64,000 bases of DNA from Dysidea avara. Taxonomy: Eukaryota; Porifera; Demospongiae; Dictyoceratida; Dysideidae. This document shows, piece after piece, positions 57,561 through 64,000 of the stretch; the first letter of the stretch is position 1, and every line of letters begins with the position of its first letter. The position numbers and the translations under genes were made by a program. The stretch covers positions 13,497,959-13,561,958 of the forward strand of contig NC_089278.1 of NCBI RefSeq assembly GCF_963678975.1. The letters are read 5' to 3'. Under the pieces are notes generated by a model. The model made no database searches, was not told the origin of the DNA, and was given only the letters and a program-made list of their open reading frames with translations.

Positions 57561-57849
57561 CTGTATGATTACTTTACATTCATGACCACCGTTTGAAAAT
57601 CAAACCATAAATTCATGCACATACTCACACAGGAGATGAACATGATGACATGTGTATTTAACACTTGCCTGTACTGATCTTCAAAGCATGAATGCAAAAT
57701 ACTGTGAAAACCATTTAGTAATTACAGTTCTATTAATCACACATTGAGGTACAACTTCATAATAGTAAAAAAAAAGCTCTTGGTACAAGTAATGCATCTA
57801 CTGTATACAGTGTAACTATTCTATTCCCTGGACCATTCATAAAGTGAGA

Positions 57850-58830
57850 AACCACAAACTTGTCTTGGGTCTAAATGTACGTACAATGATAAAGGGAGAT
57901 AATGAACACATATCCTGGCTATCAATGTGTCTGGGTATCCTTTTTGAGGAGGTCTGTTGTACCTATGCAGCCATGTATGTAAATCGAATAATGTGGAGTG
58001 GGGCTATGTATGTAAAAGCACTATGGTGGAATATGATTTAAAAAAAATATTTCTGAAGAGATGGTACAATGTTCATGTGCTTATGGATGCATGGTGATCT
58101 CATTTAAAGTCCACCTGTCTAATATGGACCATTTTGTGGGTTTGCTAGAAAAGGTTGATGCTTTGGTGCTATACATTAATATCCAATTAGAGAAGTATAA
58201 ATTAACTGCAGCACATAGGTGGTCTTTCAATCCAGGTGGTCACTAATACAGGTTGCAATGTACCTAGACACTTTCACTCTGTAAGACAAACTTGGCATGG
58301 CCTTGTTGCGAGTGGTTATTGGAGATGTACACTCCCATGCAGAAATAATAGGCTACAAAATTCCACTGCATAGCTACCACAACATAATTCATTAGCCCAT
58401 TGAGGTCCCACCACAAAAATTATATTAAACATAGACCATGACCCAATCATTATTCACAAAAAAATTGAAAATTTTCAAGCAGCACGTTTTGAAATATAAA
58501 GGATTAAAGTTTTCATTACAGTACTTTTGAACCATAATTAAGTAAATATCCCATAATTTAGGGATCACTGGAGAGCTCAATCAACAGTCTTCTATCAGTG
58601 AAAATTGTGCTTAAAAATATTTACACCGAGCGAAGTTATGGTTGATTTTGTAACTAGAGATGGACCAATTTTTCATGAAATATTTAAAATATTTGTGGTC
58701 ATAAGCCAGAAATTATTTGGTGTATGGAGCTAAAAATTTTCGTGAGTGATCAGCACCACAGGTACTACAAACACACCAGGTTTTGTCTGAATCCGAGAGG
58801 TGGCCCTAAATTCCTTGACATGGAATGACC
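57850..58830 (+). mobile_element. Intact-looking copy of the ~1-kb dispersed repeat
   Basis: Same orientation and order as 47560-48390: tttaaagtccacctg, ggtggtctttcaat, gaccatgaccc, ttagggatcactgga, ending ccttgacatggaatgaccc. It contains the empty site of the nuclease transposon (about 58550: cccataatttaggg). Confidence 0.65.
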
Positions 58831-58856
58831 CAATAGCCTTTTTAGACACCTGGAAA

Positions 58857-59140
58857 CATTTGGTACAATGGTAATGCACCAACTCTCTCAAGTAAGAGGT
58901 CAGTGGTTCAATTCCCACTGTAGGCAAAAAAATAATTTTTTTCATCTTTTAGGAACACATTTTAATGAAGTGTGTTGACTGCTCTATTAGGATATTTGAG
59001 TATTCTATCGATCTTTTTTACAGTTTTTGGCCCCACTTCAGGAAGGATTATTTGGTGAAATATCATTCCAAGGGGGGAGCTAATCCCCCTCAGCAGACAG
59101 GGGCTTCAGCCCCCTAGCCCCCCATTTCTACCACCTATGT
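58857..59140 (+). mobile_element. tRNA-derived SINE-like unit
   Basis: tRNA-like head 58857-58927 (tggtacaatggtaatgcacc, then tggttcaattccc), T-rich spacer, body with gactgctctattaggatatt, and a tail of alternating G and C runs (gggggagctaatccccctca; ggggcttcagccccctagcc). It matches the minus strand of 39168-38866. Confidence 0.7.
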
Positions 59141-59884
59141 TTGTATGAATCCTATTCAAATTTTAAATGAATAATGTATAAAAGGACTATCCCACTGGGA
59201 GACTAGGCTTGTTAGAATATAGTTAGAATTTGTAAATATAAAATTCTTAGAACTGAATCATTTGGAGCTATTAGACAAGTGCCAAGACACCTTTTTTACA
59301 TTTAATTTGTACCAAGACTATACTTTTACTAATGCAAGCCTATATAAAGTTCTATTTCAAGGCACATTATAGGTTTAAACTGCTTGTTGCTTTATATAGA
59401 ATATGGAAACTACAATCATTTTTAGTTCATAAACTTTACTGTGGAAAGTTTTGTTCACTAATAGCTTAGCAACAAAGCCAATGCATTGGTTTGTTATTAA
59501 AAGTTAGTAAAGCATTGTTTTACTTGGTTATATGCCAAAATCTAATTTTTGAGGACAGTTTGGACTTTATTCAGGACCACTAAATATTTAATCACTCTTA
59601 CTGTCAATTTTTCTGACATTGCATACTGCAGGCTAAAAATAGCCATGTTATATATAAACTAAACAAACATTTTTTAGTTTTTACTTAGCATTACACAAAC
59701 TTTTGTACACAAAGAAGTTGCAGCAAAGCTGAATTATACCTACTAATCATTGTATCACTGTACCATATGACTTCAGGGGTTACCATGATAACTGAAAGGA
59801 GTACATTATATTTTTGCAGCTGAATACCATAACCATGCACAAAACAATAATGTGATTCTTTTAAAATGTTCTTGTCACGGTGTA
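59141..59884. other. No feature recognised
   Basis: AT-rich stretch with no convincing open frame, splice chain or inverted repeat. Confidence 0.45.
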
Positions 59885-60150
59885 ACTAGTATATCAAAAA
59901 AAATTGAATTTAAAAATGAAGCAGGGATCTATGCTACAAAACCCACTGAAACAAGGATTGTTAAGCAACAATCATGACATCAAATCACAATACAACAACT
60001 GATCCCTACTGTGGTGAGGTGCCAACATCTATATCTAAGTTTCATTATGGCGCCTAACCACAGTATCACGATTGTTGCTTAACAAACTTGTTTCAGTGGT
60101 TTTTGTAGCATAGATCCCTACTTCATTTTTAAATTCGAAAGTTTTTGATA
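59885..60150. mobile_element. Inverted-repeat MITE
   Basis: The arms (actagtatatcaaaaaaaat, gaagcagggatctatgctac) are mirrored by gtagcatagatccctacttc and ttttgatatactagt. The middle carries gattgttaagcaacaatcat. It resembles in design the inverted block of the dispersed repeat (aagcannnggatct...). Confidence 0.75.
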
Positions 60151-60499
60151 TACTAGTTTGTTGAGTTTTTTAGCTCAGCTATATAGTTAGTTGTAGCTAT
60201 AAGTGTACTAATCTGTGGTTATGTATGAAAGATATTAAACTTTATGTATACTGTTTATAACTAGGAGGAGCAACAGGACCCAAAGTTTTGAGTATCGATG
60301 ATGAGTTTTAGTTTACATCATTGAACTTTGCAACAAGACATTCATTTGTATTTTTTCCTTCCTAAGGGATTCGTTAACAGCAGTGTCATACATATGAACG
60401 GTAGCATCATTTGGTGATCTCAATGCATACCTATAGAAAAGAATCACAAGTAAATACATTTCATGCATGCTAAATAAAAACATATTTCCACACCTGTAT

Positions 60500-60650
60500 T
60501 TTTTTAATTGTTTGCTAGTCTTGACATCCTTATCATACGCCTTTTATGATCTTACTGCAGTGGTCTCCATGCTCTTTTCAACATCCTTATCATAAGATCT
60601 TTTAGATCTTACAGCAGCGGCCTCCCTGCTATTTTCTTATTAAATGCTAT
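60500..60650 (-). pseudogene. Downstream fragment of a repetitive-motif gene
   Basis: The minus strand reads ENSREAAAVRSKRSYDKDVEK and a second, weaker unit KAYDKDVKTSK, with a stop between them. This is the same repeated motif as at 63282-63529 on the other side of the inserted element. A donor-like gtgtgg follows at about 60495. Confidence 0.5.
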
Positions 60651-60788
60651 CCCACTAGGGAACTGTGAGAAGGCTAAAGCCTGTGAATACAGGGAGTCTG
60701 AAACATGTAACTGAAACAATGAAGAATGCAGAAAAAAATTCTGAGACCCAGCGGTGACTTAATCCCCTGCAACATGCATGCAGTCTAG

Positions 60789-63281
60789 GGGTCATTCCAT
60801 ACCAAATCAACAAAAAAAAAATCCGGACCCCTTTCGATTTTCATGAAATTTGGCACAAACATGGACCCTATCAAGAAACTTTCTCACACCAAAATTTGGC
60901 TCATTGCATTGGTCTCCCTTTAAGTTATGACCACTCAAAGTTTCTGTTGAAAATTTCATTTTACTTACATGTCTTCAATAAAATGACCATAACTTTGCTT
61001 GTGATTGATGTAGACACTTCTGGTTTAGATTTTTGAAATGCTTATTAAATGTTCTTTCAGGTGATATATAAAGTTTTATAATTGCTCAAAAGAAAAGGTA
61101 AAACCACAAAAATGTAGCTTTTTCCTTTGATCTTAATTTTCAAAAATATATATTCTTTAATTAAATTTATTTTTGGTTTACATGTTACTCTAATACCCAT
61201 CATTCACCACTGTGAGTTTAAAGTTGGGATCAATAGTAGATCATGAGTTATAACTGTTAATGTGTAGCCTTGTAATCATTGCTGTTTGTATGGTTCAAGT
61301 ATGCAAAGATGCAATACCAATTGCAAGTAACTTTATATAATACTATGTCACAATCATTTTATACATTGTTGGTTTGTAAGTAAAGTTAATTTGTTTATGG
61401 TTTGTAAGAAAACCCAGACTTAAATATGTAATTTACCCCTAATCAAGCTTGTATATACGGTTTCTGATTATGACGCCAAGTCTATTCGACATTTTCACTA
61501 GCTACAGCAACTGCTACTGCTACTATTAGCATTTAATGCTGATTATTGATATGCAAGCACGTATTTTGATACACAAATATAGCTATAGTGGAATCTGTCT
61601 AAGCCAGTCAGGACCAAACTTTTTGGCCTTAATATGCAGGTGGCTATTTATATAGTTCGATGTGTATAGATGCCTTACTAGAACAATTTAAAGTTGGCCC
61701 TTAACAGATATTGTAATCTACTAGAGCTTTTCTAACAAGTAGTAATGAATGACTGATGCAGTAGAATGGCTTTAAAGTCTTTTCAACTTGCACCTTCAAA
61801 GATTCAATTGTGTAAAATTTTTACTGGTAACACCCAAAACTGCAAAATCAGCAAAAAATTTTCTCTTCAAAATATTTAAGCTGTACGGTATATATAGGTA
61901 ACTGCAATTTAAAATTGGTCCTTATGGAGTGGTGGCCTTTCTATACAGGTGGCCACTAAGACAGGTCATGGGTTCCACTCTATTCCATCAAATTTTTGAT
62001 GAGTACGACAATGCGTAGTGGTTTTAGAAGTGTGCATTTTTCCAGCAAAGACATTGTCTATAGGTACAAACATATAAAGATGGCCTTTAAGTGGTCAGTA
62101 GTATGCATGCTCATTCAAAGTCTGCATGATTCAAAGTGATATACAGTAGAACATATCTTAGTGGCCACCTCTTTATAATTATATATAGATATATACAAGG
62201 GCCAACTTTAATTAGGATATTTCTGAAATTGTTTAATCAAAATGCCATGTCTTAATGGTATCCAAAACTTTTTGGTTTTAATGCCTAGGTGGTTGCTTCA
62301 TATAGTTGCATTAGAGTAACACATTACATGTATATACATACAAATGTATAAACAACTGTATCGTTTGCATCCTGCAGTTACTATAACTTATTATACACAA
62401 TATAAGTTGGAAACTATCATCATAATCTGTGGTAGCATAATACAGTAAGATTGAAAGAATAGATAGGAATATCATTAGTTGTACAGTAAGTCCCCTATAA
62501 ATATAGCTACCTCTATAATAAGACCACCTTCTTATAGTGGCCACCTCTTATATAGGACACTGAACTTACAGCAAAAATATAATCATTGACTCCTTTATTT
62601 ATAGGCAGCCTTATTACTGCACAAACTTTCTTAGATTTAAAAGTGGCTTTGTTAGTATAGTTTCACTGTAGTGAGCCCTAACAATACAAACCCTAACTAA
62701 TTCGTTGCATAAAATGATTTTTGACATACTTTACTTGCAATTGCTATTGGAAATTACTATACACATAATTATTTATACCATACAAACAGCAATGATTACA
62801 AGGCTACACATTAACAGTTATAACTCATGATCTACTATTGGTCCCAACTTTAAACTCACAGTGGTGAATGATGGGTATTAGAGTAACATGTAAACCAAAA
62901 ATAAATTTAATTAAAGAATATATATTTTTGAAAATTAAGATCAAAGGAAAAAGCTACATTTTTGTGGTTTGACCTTTTCCTTTGAGAAATTATAAAACTT
63001 TATATATCACCTGAAAGATAATTTAACACGCATTTCACAAATCTAAACCAGAAGTGTCTACGTCAATTACAAGCAAAGTTATGGTCATTTTATTGAAGAC
63101 ATGTAAGTAAAATGACATTTTCAACAGAAACTTTGAGTGGTCATAACTTAAAGGGAGACCAATGAAATGAGCCAAATTTTGGTGTGAGAAAGTTTCTTGA
63201 TGGGCCCATGTTTGTGCCAAATTTCATGAAAATCAAAAGGGGTCTGGATTTTTTTTTTGTTGATTTGGTATGGAATGACCC
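60789..63281. mobile_element. 2.49-kb transposon with ~500-bp terminal inverted repeats, CTAG flanks
   Basis: It starts gggtcattccataccaaatc and ends gatttggtatggaatgaccc. Inverted similarity continues about 500 bp (to cttgtaatcattgctgtttg near 61290, mirrored at about 62785). ctag lies on both sides (60785-60788 and 63282-63285). The interior (61300-62780) has no transposase and no long frame, so the element is non-autonomous. The ends resemble the tggaatgaccc end of the 57850-58830 repeat. Confidence 0.85.
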
Positions 63282-63529
63282 CTAGGCAACATCTTTATCA
63301 TAAGACTTTTTTTAGATTTTATAGCAGCAGCCTCCCTGTTCTTTTCAACATCCTTATGGTAGGAGGGTTTGGAACTTGCTGCTGACCTCTCCTGGCCAAG
63401 CTTTAGATCACTATGATAATATTCATGAAAATATTTTTTCCTATTAGTTGATCCATCAGCTTTACGGATTCGCAAATAGGTTTTATCCTTTTTCCATTTC
63501 TTCCTTTCTTTAGAGGACATGAGTCGCAT
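63282..63529 (-). pseudogene. 5' fragment of a gene with Ala/Lys/Ser short-repeat motif, cut by a transposon
   Basis: The minus-strand frame opens at ATG 63529 (or 63520) and reads KERKKWKKDKTYLRIRK, then SYHKDVEKNREAAAIKSKKS, a motif of about 13-17 residues that repeats again at 60500-60650. The frame runs into the inverted repeat of the 60789-63281 element, so the original gene is interrupted. Similar short Lys/Ala/Ser repeats precede Helitron-type proteins in some invertebrates; that link is from memory and unproven here. Confidence 0.5.
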
Positions 63530-64000
63530 AGGTAAACTCAATACTATAGTAGCTATCTGCAGTAAATAAGAAACACACACATAACAACTATATATGAGGT
63601 TACATCTCGTCCAGCAAGTGGCTGAGTCAGTGTGTTTGAAGGAACATACCCGTCAAGTATCAGTCCGTCTAACCATGGTCAGTGAGTGAGTGAGGCAGAC
63701 CAAATTTCAAGTTGTTTACAATTCTATATCTGGCCGCCTGAAAGTGTTTTCTTGTTTTAAATACTATATTTCATGTTAGATGGATTAGTATTATTCCATA
63801 AAGGTGCATGTAAGATGTCTCAAGGACGATTTTTAAAGGCAGAATTTTTGGCAGCGCGCGTCACTTTTAATGCGATTCCTACTTAAACACTGCTACTGTA
63901 CTGTTTGATACTGACATCATAACCACTAGATGAACACACAAAGTGAAATGGAAAAGTTCAAACAAAACTTCAGAGAAATTGGTATTTGAAAGTCTATACC

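Noticed and set aside
60260..60310. Possible last RTK2 exon after ataactag, ending gatgatgagttttag
   Set aside because: The phase does not clearly fit exon 51228-51258, and there are no family features. Distance and surrounding repeats make it weak.

Overview
The window is animal nuclear DNA, AT-rich and full of introns and repeats. Genes are split into many small GT-AG exons. They encode metazoan-specific products (receptor tyrosine kinases with Frizzled-type cysteine-rich ectodomains) and sit among many DNA transposons, inverted-repeat elements, a Ty3/Gypsy retrotransposon and tRNA-derived SINE-like units. A sponge (demosponge) or another early-branching animal fits best. That is an inference from gene style and repeat content, not a proven identification. 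There are no bacterial operons, CRISPR arrays or rRNA genes.

Layout. 1-3783: intergenic, with a 78-bp perfect palindrome and two inverted-repeat elements. 3784-27151 (+): a complete 12-exon receptor tyrosine kinase gene (RTK1; 719 codons by my splicing) with signal peptide, two Frizzled-like cysteine-rich domains (CRDs), one transmembrane helix, an NPxY juxtamembrane motif and a kinase with a YxxxYY activation loop. Its introns hold an 809-bp palindrome, micro-exon-like duplications, a 4.3-kb antisense Gypsy element with intact target-site duplication, and a hAT-like element with a nested palindrome. 27152-35422: repeats, including a 2.5-kb Mutator-like element with an exact 9-bp target duplication. 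35423-35534: a decayed copy of an RTK kinase exon. 35881-43185 (-): a complete 8-exon short-chain dehydrogenase/reductase gene (375 aa). 43560-44155: an inverted-repeat element just upstream of that gene. 49078-51258 (+): the 5' end of a second, paralogous RTK-type gene (signal peptide and one CRD) with no kinase exons found afterwards.

51.8-64 kb is nested mobile DNA. The standout is 52315-55783. It is a 3.47-kb unit with about 350-bp terminal inverted repeats and a TAT duplication, inserted in another repeat. It carries a large reading frame with the acidic motifs of a FEN1/XPG-type (PIN-fold) nuclease, followed across one frameshift by a cysteine-cluster domain, and I see no DDE transposase in it. 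Near the right end a 2.5-kb inverted-repeat element flanked by CTAG splits a gene fragment coding a short repeated KDVEK-type motif.

The two RTK genes share exon phase and CRD sequence, and the pseudo-exon is a third relic, so a local RTK expansion broken up by transposons is the main story of the window. The dehydrogenase is an unrelated neighbour on the opposite strand. Exon borders were read by eye from splice consensus, reading-frame phase and family resemblance; no search or alignment program was run.
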